Shown here: piece after piece, positions 23,666-31,774 of the stretch
How positions within the stretch are numbered: position 1 is the stretch's first letter
Layout of the letters: each line of letters starts with the position of its first letter
NCBI GenBank assembly: GCA_009694375.1
Contig: SHVB01000022.1
Span: 1-38,498, forward strand
Origin: Acidimicrobiia bacterium
GTDB taxonomy: Bacteria > Actinomycetota > Acidimicrobiia > Acidimicrobiales > VFJN01
Direction of reading: 5' to 3'
DNA length: 38,498 nucleotides
Made by a program: the position numbers and the translations under genes
The notes under the pieces: model-generated
Database searches by the model: none
The model's input: the letters and a program-made list of their open reading frames with translations, nothing else
Told to the model about the DNA's origin: nothing

Positions 23666-24222
23666 GGCCCCGACAGTTCCGGCTTGAACTTCAGAATCCG
23701 GAACATCTGCCGGCCCACCACTTCATTGGCTTCGTCGCGCCAGGTGGTGACCCAGGTGATGAAGTGTCCCGGCCCGATGCGAGTGCGCTTTTCGGGTGAA
23801 ATGGATTCGATGATCGTGGTGGCGGAGAGCACCTCGTCCAGGTGAAGGTAGCGCTCGATCTCGAACTCGGAGTTCGAGGCCAAGGTGCCCACGAACCCGG
23901 CATCGTCGAGCACCCCCAGCGGACCGGACCCTTCGAGTTCCACCGGCGATCCGCCCCGCTGCGCGATCCCGGTGATGACCGGGGTGGGTAACACCCAGGT
24001 CTGCAGCATGAGCGGGGGCGCCACGATCTCCCCGAAGGAGGAAGCCTCCGCCCAGGCAGGATCCGTGTACGCCGGATTGGCATCTTCGAAGGCGGCCGCC
24101 CAGTGCCTGATCATTGGTTGATTCACCGGATCCGGTCCGACCGACGGGCCCGAAGGGCCCACTGGGGTGCCCACCAGCGCTTCCAAACGTTGGGCCAAAG
24201 ACTCCGGTTCCGCGCTGGTCAT
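23662..24222 (-). CDS. MaoC-like N-terminal (FAS1-like dehydratase) protein, ChsH2 N-terminal half
   Basis: A 186-residue hot-dog-fold protein of the MaoC N-terminal type (MIRHWAAAFEDANPAYTD, then EIVAPPLMLQTW). The D-x4-H hydratase dyad is not evident, matching the structural, non-catalytic role of the MaoC domain of ChsH2, which completes the ChsH1 active unit. It is the first gene of the overlapping four-gene operon and lies divergent from metG. AGGAGG is 11 nt before the ATG, farther than ideal. The order MaoC, DUF35, MaoC, Ltp2 equals chsH2-chsH1-ltp2. Confidence 0.82.
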   Translation of the reverse strand: MTSAEPESLAQRLEALVGTPVGPSGPSVGPDPVNQPMIRHWAAAFEDANPAYTDPAWAEASSFGEIVAPPLMLQTWVLPTPVITGIAQRGGSPVELEGSGPLGVLDDAGFVGTLASNSEFEIERYLHLDEVLSATTIIESISPEKRTRIGPGHFITWVTTWRDEANEVVGRQMFRILKFKPELSGP

Positions 24223-24394
24223 CAGGGCTGAGGCCTCCTGTCGGGGTCGTGCACGATGCGGTGGTGGCCGCCGAGCCGGAGAACCGTGGATCGGCGTGAT
24301 CCCGTCCTACCACAGCCGCCGCGGGACCATTGCGCCAGGCGACCACGGTGACCCTCACCCATCCCGGCGCGCCGGGCGCGGCGGGATGGGCCGG

Positions 24395-24400
24395 TAGCCT
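24395..24400 (+). promoter_or_regulatory. -10 box upstream of metG
   Basis: TAGCCT stands 9 nt before ATG 24410 with no Shine-Dalgarno site. A 14-bp GC palindrome (24363-24376) lies just upstream. No T-box riboswitch features are visible. Confidence 0.45.
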
Positions 24401-24409
24401 GCGAAGCCC

Positions 24410-26110
24410 ATGACCAGGCACCTCATCACCAGCGCGTTGCCCTACATCAACGGCGTGAAACACCTCGGCAATCTGATCGGGTCCATGTTGCCAGCCGACA
24501 TCTACGCTCGTTACCTGCGCTTACAGGGCGAGGAGGTGCTCTTCATCTGCGCCACCGATGAGCACGGCACGCCGGCCGAGCTGGCGGCTCAGGCCGCTGG
24601 TCTACCGGTGGCCGAGTTCTGCCGCCTGCAGCACAACATCCAGGCCGACATCGGTGCTCGCTTCGGCCTGAGTTGGGACTACTTCGGCCGCAGTTCGTCC
24701 CCGGAAAACCACGACCTCACCCAACACTTCGCCCGGCGCCTCGACGAGCAGGGCTACCTCGAGGAACGCACCACCAACCAGGTGTACTCACCCGTGGATC
24801 AGCGCTTCCTGCCCGATCGCTACATCGTGGGGACCTGCCCCCACTGCGGCTATGGGAACGCCCGGGGCGACCAGTGCGAACACTGCACCCGAGTGCTCGA
24901 CCCCACCGATCTGCTCGACCCTCGCTCGGCGATCTCGGGGAGTACTGATCTTGAGGTACGCGAGACCAAGCACCTGTACCTGTTGCAATCCAAGCTGGCC
25001 GACGAGGTGGCGGATTGGATAGAAGCCCATGCCGACATCTGGCCCGCCCTCACCCTGTCGATCGCCCGCAAGTGGATCACCGAGGGTCTGCATGATCGCG
25101 GTATCACCCGCGATCTGGACTGGGGCGTGGCGGTTGATCGCCCGGGTTTCGAGGGCAAGGTGTTCTACGTCTGGTTCGACGCCCCCATCGAATACATCGG
25201 GGCCACCGCCGAATGGGCCGCCCTCGATCCCGACCACCGCGACTGGCGGAGTTGGTGGTACGACACCCACGACGTGGACTACACGCAGTTCATGGCCAAA
25301 GACAACGTGCCGTTCCACACGGTGTCGTTCCCGGTGACCCTCATTGGGTCCCGCGAACCCTGGAAGCGAGCCGACCAGATCAAAGGCTTCAACTGGCTCA
25401 CCTATTACGGCGGCAAGTTCTCCACCAGCGAGCAACGCGGAGTCTTCATGGACCAGGCCCTGGAGACCTTCCCCGCCGACTACTGGCGCTGGTACCTCTT
25501 CGCCAACGCTCCGGAATCGAGTGACGCCAGTTTCACCTGGGACGGCTTTGCGGTGGCCGTGAACAAAGATCTCGCCGACTCGTTCGGCAACCTCGTGAAC
25601 CGCTGCCTCACTCTCTCGGCCAAGCACTACGGACCCGTGGTGCCCGATGGGGGTACCCCGGGGGAGCGGGAGCGTCAGGTGGCCGCCGACCTCGCCCACA
25701 TCGTGGCTTCCTACACGCAACGTCTGGCTGACAAGGAACTTCGCAAGTCGGCCACCGAACTCCGCCGGGGTTGGTCACTGGCCAACACCTATTGGGAACA
25801 GAGCGAACCGTGGAAGGTGGTGAAGACAGACCCTGATGGCGCCGCCGTGATCTTCCGAACGGTGATCAACCTCGTGCGCGTGCTGTCGCTACTGGCGGCG
25901 CCGGTGATCCCGGCATCAGCAACAACGGTGCTCGATGCCTTAGGGGTGGGCGAGACTCGCTGGCCCCAGGCCGATGGCATCGACGACGAACTGCAGGAGC
26001 TGGCTCCGGGGCACCCCATCTCGATCCCACCGGTGCTCTTCGCCAAGATCAGCGACGAGGAAACCAGCGCCCTCGAAGCCCGCTTCGGTGGTCCTCCACT
26101 GGAGCGGTAA
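24410..26110 (+). CDS. metG: Methionyl-tRNA synthetase
   Basis: A 566-residue class I synthetase that charges tRNA-Met. The HIGH-type motif is HLGN (18-21, after YINGVK), ATDEHG is present, and the connective-peptide zinc site has four cysteines, C143/C146 (CPHC) and C156/C159 (CEHC). The KMSKS-type loop reads KFSTS (336-340), the variant typical of archaeal-like and some actinobacterial MetRS. The C-terminal anticodon-binding helical domain is complete (ELRRGWSLANTYWEQSEPW), and there is no C-terminal tRNA-binding dimer domain. It is not in an obvious operon. Confidence 0.96.
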   Translation: MTRHLITSALPYINGVKHLGNLIGSMLPADIYARYLRLQGEEVLFICATDEHGTPAELAAQAAGLPVAEFCRLQHNIQADIGARFGLSWDYFGRSSSPENHDLTQHFARRLDEQGYLEERTTNQVYSPVDQRFLPDRYIVGTCPHCGYGNARGDQCEHCTRVLDPTDLLDPRSAISGSTDLEVRETKHLYLLQSKLADEVADWIEAHADIWPALTLSIARKWITEGLHDRGITRDLDWGVAVDRPGFEGKVFYVWFDAPIEYIGATAEWAALDPDHRDWRSWWYDTHDVDYTQFMAKDNVPFHTVSFPVTLIGSREPWKRADQIKGFNWLTYYGGKFSTSEQRGVFMDQALETFPADYWRWYLFANAPESSDASFTWDGFAVAVNKDLADSFGNLVNRCLTLSAKHYGPVVPDGGTPGERERQVAADLAHIVASYTQRLADKELRKSATELRRGWSLANTYWEQSEPWKVVKTDPDGAAVIFRTVINLVRVLSLLAAPVIPASATTVLDALGVGETRWPQADGIDDELQELAPGHPISIPPVLFAKISDEETSALEARFGGPPLER

Positions 26111-26139
26111 GCGGCCCGCTCCCCTCGGCGATCACCGCA

Positions 26140-27897
26140 CTACCAACTGCCGCCTCCGCCGCCGCCGCCGCCTCCGCCCACGCCGCCGCCCCCGCTGAAG
26201 CCCCCGCCACTAGACGTGGGCGCAGTGGCCGCGGAAGACATGGCGCGATTCACCCCTGGGGCCAGGAGGGCAACGCTGACACCGGCCTCCGGGGGGATGG
26301 TGGCGGACGCCGCCACCGCCGCTGACCAACGGTCGATTTCCCCGAGGGCCACCGCCCAGGCTGTGTACTCCCGAAGTACCCCGCGTTCGGCGGCTTGTTC
26401 GGCGTGGAACGTCTCGGACTGGGCCAGGAAGTTGCGGAACGACTCGACCTGCAGCCAGAGCCCGCTGCCCAGGGGCGTGCGCACCCGCAGTTCCCAGCCG
26501 CGCCACGCCGCCGCGAACCCCCCGCCGGCGAGTAGCGCGCCCACGATCACCAGCGGTAGCCACTTCCGGCCTGAGTCGGCTACTAGATAGCCCCCGCGCG
26601 TTGCCATCAGCCCACCGAGCAAGACCGCGATGCCGCCCCAGAGCCGGATGCGGAACTTGCGCCGATCCGCCTGGCCATCCCAAATTCCGCTGGTCACAGC
26701 CCAGTTGTTGAGCTGCTGGCCGATGAGGCCCCAGGCCGTGGCGAAGGACTTGTCGTAGCTGCCCAGTCCGATGGTGTCGCGTCCCGCGAAGGCCACGTTG
26801 AGGATGGCCGCTTCGTCGGGAGTGCCCGGGGCCCGGCGGGTGAGGGCCACCGTGCGGCCCTGCTCGTCCACCAGATCCAGCGAACCGGCGGCGGCCGCCG
26901 CGATCAGCCACGCCACCTTGTGCTCGCTGAGGACCTGCTCGGCCAGGATGACCCCGCCCTGCGACGGCGAAAGCCCTTCCGGGGGAGCAAATTCGATGGT
27001 GGTCAACTGCTCCAGGGCCGCTTCGTCGATTCGCTCCTCCGATGCGGCGGCGTCCCCGCCCGCCCACGCCGCATCGGCGGGCCCGCCCGCGCCTACGCGC
27101 TCCCGGCCTGCCCGCCGAACCAGTCGCGAAGCCACCACCGCCCCGGTGAGCCCCGCGATGAGGCCCGCCGTCGCCGGCAGGAGGATGCCCCCACCGGGGG
27201 TGGCGGGGACTGCGGGGGCCTCGGAGGGACCGGGCGGCGCCTCGTCGAGGAACACCCCGCGGCTGGCGCGGATCGTGACCCCTTGGCCAGCCGACAGCGA
27301 CCCGACCTGGGCCACGAGATGGCCGGGCTCGGGTTGGGTGATCGCACACGCCTCCGTGCTCCCGACGGCCCCGATCTGGCAGAGGGGATTGGTAAAGATC
27401 CACGGGGCGACCACATGCACGGTGGCCTGATCAATGTCGAGTTCCCAACCCGTCCCGATGGCATCCCATTGGAGATTCCGGCCCGCCATCAAGTCGGCGG
27501 ATTCGTAGTTGATGAGGTAGCGGTAACTCCCCGAGATGGTGGTGTTGGGATCGCCGATCTTCACTTCGACCCCGGCCTCCCCGCCGTCGAAAAAGTACGG
27601 GGTTTTGGCGGCGATGGTGGCGGGGGCGTTGGGTGAGGTCACCCGCACCGGGGTTTCCACGGTGAGACCAGGGATGCGCCGAAAAATGCCGTGGGCCGCC
27701 GGGGTGATGCCGGTGTCGTAATCGATCACCTCACGAATGCTGCTGGTGTTGTCGTCGTGGACCTCCGCCGCCACCCACATCTGGGTGATGCGCTCATGAT
27801 GACTGAGCGCCCCGCCGATGGCGACGGCGACGGCTCCAAGCCCGGCAGCGCCCGCCAGCACCACCACATCTAGCCGCCGTCGTGTGGACCGTTGCAC
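26140..27897 (-). CDS. DUF2207 membrane protein with Gly-rich tail
   Basis: About 585 residues. An N-terminal signal-type helix (VVVLAGAAGLGAVAVAIGGAL) precedes an extracytoplasmic beta-rich DUF2207 domain with REVIDYDTG and HGIFRRIP. A membrane helix follows near LLPATAGLIAGLTGAVVASRL. A cytosolic region with LTTIEFAPPEGLSPSQGGVI comes next, then two closely spaced helices, a YTAWAVALGEIDRW segment and a C-terminal poly-Gly/Ser tail (SSGGGFSGGGG...GGSW). Function unknown. GTG 27897 was chosen over the upstream GTG-type start at 27984 because TACGGT lies 7 nt before it and the helix then falls at the usual distance. It converges with metG (29 nt apart). Confidence 0.85.
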   Translation of the reverse strand: MQRSTRRRLDVVVLAGAAGLGAVAVAIGGALSHHERITQMWVAAEVHDDNTSSIREVIDYDTGITPAAHGIFRRIPGLTVETPVRVTSPNAPATIAAKTPYFFDGGEAGVEVKIGDPNTTISGSYRYLINYESADLMAGRNLQWDAIGTGWELDIDQATVHVVAPWIFTNPLCQIGAVGSTEACAITQPEPGHLVAQVGSLSAGQGVTIRASRGVFLDEAPPGPSEAPAVPATPGGGILLPATAGLIAGLTGAVVASRLVRRAGRERVGAGGPADAAWAGGDAAASEERIDEAALEQLTTIEFAPPEGLSPSQGGVILAEQVLSEHKVAWLIAAAAAGSLDLVDEQGRTVALTRRAPGTPDEAAILNVAFAGRDTIGLGSYDKSFATAWGLIGQQLNNWAVTSGIWDGQADRRKFRIRLWGGIAVLLGGLMATRGGYLVADSGRKWLPLVIVGALLAGGGFAAAWRGWELRVRTPLGSGLWLQVESFRNFLAQSETFHAEQAAERGVLREYTAWAVALGEIDRWSAAVAASATIPPEAGVSVALLAPGVNRAMSSAATAPTSSGGGFSGGGGVGGGGGGGGGGSW

Positions 27898-27904
27898 TGA
27901 GGAG

Positions 27905-27910
27905 ACCGTA
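27905..27910 (-). promoter_or_regulatory. -10 box upstream of the DUF2207 gene
   Basis: Minus-strand TACGGT, 7 nt, then GTG 27897; no Shine-Dalgarno. It supports the shorter start and lies 5 nt from the preceding gene's stop. Confidence 0.5.
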
Positions 27911-27914
27911 CCGC

Positions 27915-28397
27915 TCAGGCGGGACGGGACACGTCGCGGTTCGGGTGGTCCGGGGGGATGCTGAAGCCCGGGCCGGGCCGCCATCGGCTCTCCGCGAGGT
28001 CTTCAAGGACATGGGTCATGTTCAGCAGGTCCTCCTCGAAGGAGAACTTCCCGAGGCCGGCGTAGCGAAGCAGCGAGACGCCGGTCTGTACGAACGGGCG
28101 CCCGTCGGGGCGGGTACCCGGAACGATCTGGCGCCAGACGGTGACCACATCATCGCCGTTCACGGCGGTGAACAGCAGCGGGAAGCGCCAGTCCTCCAGC
28201 CCGGTCATGCTCTCCACCAAGAACGCCCGGATGGTGTCGATGCCCTGGATGCGGCCCCACGCCGGGTCGATGTACACGGCGTCGTCGCTGAAGAACTGCG
28301 CCAGGTCAGACCACGTTTGCTCGCCCGCCTCGATGGCCTCGCGCACGGCCACGTAGTGGGCCAGGGTGGCTTCGACCTCCGCGGCGGGGTGGGGCAT
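27915..28397 (-). CDS. NTF2-like / SnoaL-like protein
   Basis: About 160 residues, an NTF2-like cone fold: an N-terminal helix ATLAHYVAVREAIEAGE, then LAQFFSDDAVYIDPAWG, the IQGIDTIRAFLVESM helix and strands with VTVWRQIVPGTRPDG. It is distinct from the NTF2-like gene in the P450 operon but shares the W-x-P-P-L/Y type core. ATG 28397 is preferred; GTG 28415 would add six residues. Members act as isomerases, dehydratases or binding proteins, and nothing fixes the substrate here. Confidence 0.78.
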   Translation of the reverse strand: MPHPAAEVEATLAHYVAVREAIEAGEQTWSDLAQFFSDDAVYIDPAWGRIQGIDTIRAFLVESMTGLEDWRFPLLFTAVNGDDVVTVWRQIVPGTRPDGRPFVQTGVSLLRYAGLGKFSFEEDLLNMTHVLEDLAESRWRPGPGFSIPPDHPNRDVSRPA

Positions 28398-28443
28398 GAC
28401 GCGATGCTCGCACACCTCGCCTAAGGAGTGCGGGTGGCTGCGC

Positions 28444-29415
28444 TCAGGGGCGCTGCTCGATCCAGTCGGCGTAGCGCGGCGAGAAGAGTGCGGGCATGCC
28501 CCCGGTGTGGAGGAAGGTGATGGTGCCGTCGGTGGGCAGACGACCCTCGCGGGCGGCGGCGATCAATCCCGCCATGGCCTTGCCGGAGTACACCGGATCG
28601 AGGACGAGGCCCTCGAGGCGGGCGGCGAGGTCGAGCGCTTCGCGCGCCGCCGGGTTGGGTTCGCCGTAGCCGGGGGCGTACCGGGTGTGGTCGATCCGGC
28701 AGGTGCCGCGGGGGGCGGGGAGGCCGGCCCGCGCGGCGGCTTCGAGGGCGTGGCGCGGGACGGTGTCGTCGAGGTCGGGGCGGGTACCTACATCGACACC
28801 CAGCACGGCATCATGCGAGCCCCAGCCCGCCACCAACCCGGCGTGGGTGCCGCCGGTGCCGTCCGCCACCACGATGAGGGAAGTGTCGGGGAGTTGGGCC
28901 CGCAACTCGAGGGCGGCCACCACGTAGCCAAGCTGGCCGATGGTCGACGCGCCGCCGAGGGGCATGGCGTAGGGCCGACCGCCCGCCGCGCTCACCGCGG
29001 CGGCTTCGGTTTCGATGGCGGCTTCGAGGGCGTAGTAGTCGAGGGGACCGGCCCAGACGATCTCGGCGCCGAGGAGGTGGTCGAGCACCAGGTTGCCGGT
29101 GGCGGTGGATGGTGGGTCGGACCCGAGTACGAGGCGACAGTGAAGCCCCAGCACCGCGGCGGCGGCCGCGGTGAGCCGGGCGTGATTCGACTGCCGGCCG
29201 CCGCCAGTGACGAGCGTGTCGCAGCCTTGCGCCAACGCATCGGCGCACAGGTGCTCGAGTTTGCGAACCTTGTTGCCCCCGCCCGCCAACCCGGTGAGGT
29301 CGTCCCGTTTCACCCACAGTCGCCCGGCGGCGAGGCCGAGCGTCGCCCCGAGGCGATCCATCGGCTGCACCGGGGTAGGTGAGATCGGGCTGAGCACCAC
29401 CCGCTGATCCAGCAT
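28444..29415 (-). CDS. PLP-dependent D-cysteine desulfhydrase / ACC-deaminase-like enzyme
   Basis: About 323 residues, fold-type II PLP enzyme. The Schiff-base Lys is in GGGNKVRKLE, followed by TGGGRQSNHARLTAAAA; the Ser/Asn of the SNHAR segment is diagnostic of the D-cysteine desulfhydrase/ACC deaminase group. The phosphate-binding loop is DGTGGTHAG. It likely breaks D-cysteine to pyruvate, ammonia and sulfide; ACC deaminase or another D-amino-acid lyase is the alternative. ATG 29415 is the start; a TTG precedes it. It follows, by 80 nt on the same strand, an ETHE1-like hydrolase that could handle the sulfide product. Confidence 0.85.
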   Translation of the reverse strand: MLDQRVVLSPISPTPVQPMDRLGATLGLAAGRLWVKRDDLTGLAGGGNKVRKLEHLCADALAQGCDTLVTGGGRQSNHARLTAAAAAVLGLHCRLVLGSDPPSTATGNLVLDHLLGAEIVWAGPLDYYALEAAIETEAAAVSAAGGRPYAMPLGGASTIGQLGYVVAALELRAQLPDTSLIVVADGTGGTHAGLVAGWGSHDAVLGVDVGTRPDLDDTVPRHALEAAARAGLPAPRGTCRIDHTRYAPGYGEPNPAAREALDLAARLEGLVLDPVYSGKAMAGLIAAAREGRLPTDGTITFLHTGGMPALFSPRYADWIEQRP

Positions 29416-29495
29416 CAACTAGGTCTAGCGGGCCGTTCCCTGCTCGGCTGACCCCAGCAGGTACGCGGCCACCGCCGCCCCGTTCCTGGCGGGGA

Positions 29496-30209
29496 TCATC
29501 GGCCGAACATCGCCAGCCATTCCTGTTCGGAGGTGGGCGTGAACACGTAGTTCCAGCGGCGCGTCTCGGCCATCGTGGCCGAGGGCTCCGGCGAGTACAG
29601 ATGACCGGGGAACAGCACCGTATCGTCGGGCACCTTGGCGAGTTTGTGGGTGAGGCTGTCGTAGAGGGCGGCGGGGTCGCCGCCGGGGAGGTCGGTGCGC
29701 CCGCAGCCTTCGAGAAAGAGGGTGTCGCCACTCACGAGACAGCCGTTGACCAGAAAGCACTGGCTGCCGGGGGTGTGGCCGGGGGTGTGGATCAGTTCGA
29801 TCGGGATCTGGCCGACCATGACCCTCTCGCCGCTGGTGTGGGCCACCAGGTCGGACTCGGCACAGTTGGTGACCTTCATCACATAGGGCACCTCGGCCTC
29901 CTGCACATGAATCGGCACGGGTGACAGCGCGAGGAGTTCGGCCACCCCGGCGATGGAATGTCCCATCATCGAGCCACCCACATGGTCGGGGTGATAGTGG
30001 GTGGCGAGGGCACCGGTGAGGCGCATGCCATCGGCATCGAGTACTTCGAGCAGGCCGGGAATGTCGTAGGCGGGGTCGATCGCCACCGCTTCGCCGGTCT
30101 CCCGGTCGCCCAGTAGATACACAAAGTTGACCATCTGCCGGGCGATCGGATCGCCCACGGCGATGTCGCGTCCGGCCAGAAGTTGGCGGAAGTAGAAGCG
30201 AGTATCCAT
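29496..30209 (-). CDS. MBL-fold metallo-hydrolase (glyoxalase II / persulfide dioxygenase-like)
   Basis: A 237-residue metallo-beta-lactamase-fold enzyme. The metal motif is THYHPDHVGG (HxHxDH), with further ligands in HTPGHTPGSQ and SGDTLFLEGCGRTDLPGGD. The GCGRTD segment is shared by glyoxalase II and ETHE1-type persulfide dioxygenases, so S-lactoylglutathione-like thioesters or persulfides are candidate substrates. It starts at ATG 30209, only 14 bp from the divergent HAD gene, with TAAGGT 9 nt upstream. Confidence 0.86.
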   Translation of the reverse strand: MDTRFYFRQLLAGRDIAVGDPIARQMVNFVYLLGDRETGEAVAIDPAYDIPGLLEVLDADGMRLTGALATHYHPDHVGGSMMGHSIAGVAELLALSPVPIHVQEAEVPYVMKVTNCAESDLVAHTSGERVMVGQIPIELIHTPGHTPGSQCFLVNGCLVSGDTLFLEGCGRTDLPGGDPAALYDSLTHKLAKVPDDTVLFPGHLYSPEPSATMAETRRWNYVFTPTSEQEWLAMFGR

Positions 30210-30224
30210 AGTGTCTTTACCTTA
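30209..30224. promoter_or_regulatory. Interlocked divergent -10 boxes
   Basis: TAGTGT (30209-30214) is 9 nt before ATG 30224 on the plus strand, and TAAGGT (30219-30224, minus) is 9 nt before ATG 30209. Each -10 box touches the start codon of the opposite gene. Confidence 0.5.
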
Positions 30225-30901
30225 TGGCTCAAGTCTTCGACGCGGTCAGCCTCGATGTGGGCGGTGTGCTGGTGGTGCCCGACCACGGCCGTCTGGCGAG
30301 CGCCCTCACCCACGCCGGGGTGGCCTACGACATCAAACGCTTCGGGGTGGGCCACTATCTAGCCATGGCCGCCATGGATGAGGCCGCCTCCGGCCCCGAG
30401 GTGTTCACCGACTACCTCGCCGGATTCGTGGCGGCGGTGGGCGTGGCCCAGGCCGATCGCCTCGTGGCCCGCGATGCGCTGCTGGCGGTGCTGTCCACCT
30501 CGCTGTGGTGCCAACCGGTGCCGGGGTCGCGCGACGGGCTGCGGGCATTGGCGGCGGCCGGCCTCCGGTTGGCGGTCACCTCGAACAGTGATGGCACGGT
30601 GGCCGACCACCTGCGTCGTCACGAGTGGCTGCAGGTGGGCGACGGGCCGGGGGTGTCGGTGGAAGTGGTGACCGACTCGGGCACCTTGGGCGTGGCCAAA
30701 CCCGATGCCCGGGTGTTCGAGGCCACTATCGGTGCGCTCGATCTTCCGGCCGGGCGGATCCTCCACATCGGCGACGGGGTGCTCTACGACGTGCACGGCG
30801 GTGCCGCCGTGGGGATGCAGGTGGCCCACATGGACCCTTTCGGGGTGTGCGCGTCCACCGATCACCGCCACATCCGCACGCTCGGTGAGGTGCTCGATTG
30901 A
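30224..30901 (+). CDS. HAD-superfamily hydrolase
   Basis: A 225-residue HAD hydrolase. Motif I is SLDVGGVL with nucleophile Asp11. The second Asp of DxD is Gly, as in haloacid-dehalogenase and YihX-like branches. Motif II is VTSNSDGTV, the motif III Lys is in AKPDARVFE, and motif IV is HIGDGVLYDVHGG. A helical cap is present between motifs I and II. Substrate unknown. It is divergent from the MBL hydrolase with a 14-bp gap. Confidence 0.86.
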   Translation: MAQVFDAVSLDVGGVLVVPDHGRLASALTHAGVAYDIKRFGVGHYLAMAAMDEAASGPEVFTDYLAGFVAAVGVAQADRLVARDALLAVLSTSLWCQPVPGSRDGLRALAAAGLRLAVTSNSDGTVADHLRRHEWLQVGDGPGVSVEVVTDSGTLGVAKPDARVFEATIGALDLPAGRILHIGDGVLYDVHGGAAVGMQVAHMDPFGVCASTDHRHIRTLGEVLD

Positions 30902-30965
30902 CTCTAGGTGCGACCCTTGCGCCCCGGGTGTTTGGCCGAGGCGGCGGCGGGCCATGGCGAGCGCG

Positions 30966-31748
30966 TCAGCGGGCCGCTCGGAACCATCTCTGTAGCAACG
31001 CGCGGTAGGCCTTGTCGTAGCGGTCGTAGTCGGCGCGCAGCGCAACGCCGGGCCAGTGGCGCGGTAGGAGGCGGTCGGGCAGGAGCGGATCAGCCTGCAG
31101 GTGGCGCAGGACGGCGGCGGAGGTAACGAAGCCCGCCGCGAGTGCCCCGGGTCGGCCCGCCTCAAGCCGGGGGAGGGCCCGGGCCATGTCGGAGCGCAAA
31201 GCGCGGGACTGACGCGACCAGGCCTTCAGGGCAAACAGGGCCTCGGCCCGGGGCGGCGGCAGCGGGTGCGCTCCGCCCCAACGGGTGCACCACCGCTGGA
31301 TGATGGTGGCGGCATCAGGAGCGCGTCGGGGGTCGAGGTTGTCGGGGCGGCCCCATACGCCGTGGCCAAGTTCCACCAGTCGGTGGGCGCGGAGCGCGTG
31401 GCGCAAGCCCGCCCGGTCGGCGGCGGGGCGAGGCGGGGCCGGGTTGATGGTGATGAGTTCCCAGGTGCCGTCCCACGCTCGGGTGGTGGCCCGGCGGCTG
31501 GCGATCTGGCGGACCTGACGGGCCACGAGCGGACCGTGGAGGCGGTAGCCACCCTTCTGCGCCACGGCTTCGCCCGCTTTCACCATGCGCGACAGTGCCG
31601 TGCGGGTCGTTCCCTCGGAGATGCCGAACAACGCCGTCGTGCGCACGAGTCGCCCGGTCGGTAGCCAGGGAGGGTGGGTGCCGAGCAGCACCGAGGCGAG
31701 CACGGATCGGGCGGTGAGGGGCGTACCGTTATTACTAGATGACGACAT
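30966..31748 (-). CDS. PaaX-family transcriptional regulator
   Basis: A 260-residue regulator. The N-terminal winged helix has VLLGTHPPWLPTGRLVRTTALFGISEGTTRTALSRM, and the central PaaX-type domain includes WDGTWELITI. PaaX proteins repress aromatic or acyl-CoA catabolic genes and release DNA on binding a CoA thioester such as phenylacetyl-CoA. There are no paa genes here. The gene is divergent from a fatty acid desaturase with 26 bp between starts and overlapping -10 boxes, so control of the desaturase and of itself is likely. Confidence 0.85.
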   Translation of the reverse strand: MSSSSNNGTPLTARSVLASVLLGTHPPWLPTGRLVRTTALFGISEGTTRTALSRMVKAGEAVAQKGGYRLHGPLVARQVRQIASRRATTRAWDGTWELITINPAPPRPAADRAGLRHALRAHRLVELGHGVWGRPDNLDPRRAPDAATIIQRWCTRWGGAHPLPPPRAEALFALKAWSRQSRALRSDMARALPRLEAGRPGALAAGFVTSAAVLRHLQADPLLPDRLLPRHWPGVALRADYDRYDKAYRALLQRWFRAAR

Positions 31749-31758
31749 GTGTAGAGGA

Positions 31759-31768
31759 ACTGTAAGGT
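31759..31768. promoter_or_regulatory. Overlapping divergent -10 boxes of the paaX-like and desaturase genes
   Basis: TACAGT on the minus strand (31759-31764) is 10 nt before ATG 31748. TAAGGT on the plus strand (31763-31768) is 6 nt before ATG 31775. The boxes share two base pairs, so both promoters cannot be used at once. Confidence 0.5.
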
Positions 31769-31774
31769 ACGGGG

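Noticed and set aside
24363-24376. 14-bp palindrome CCCGGCGCGCCGGG upstream of metG as an operator
   Set aside because: Pure G/C composition makes such palindromes common by chance. It overlaps the expected -35 area, but there is no other support.
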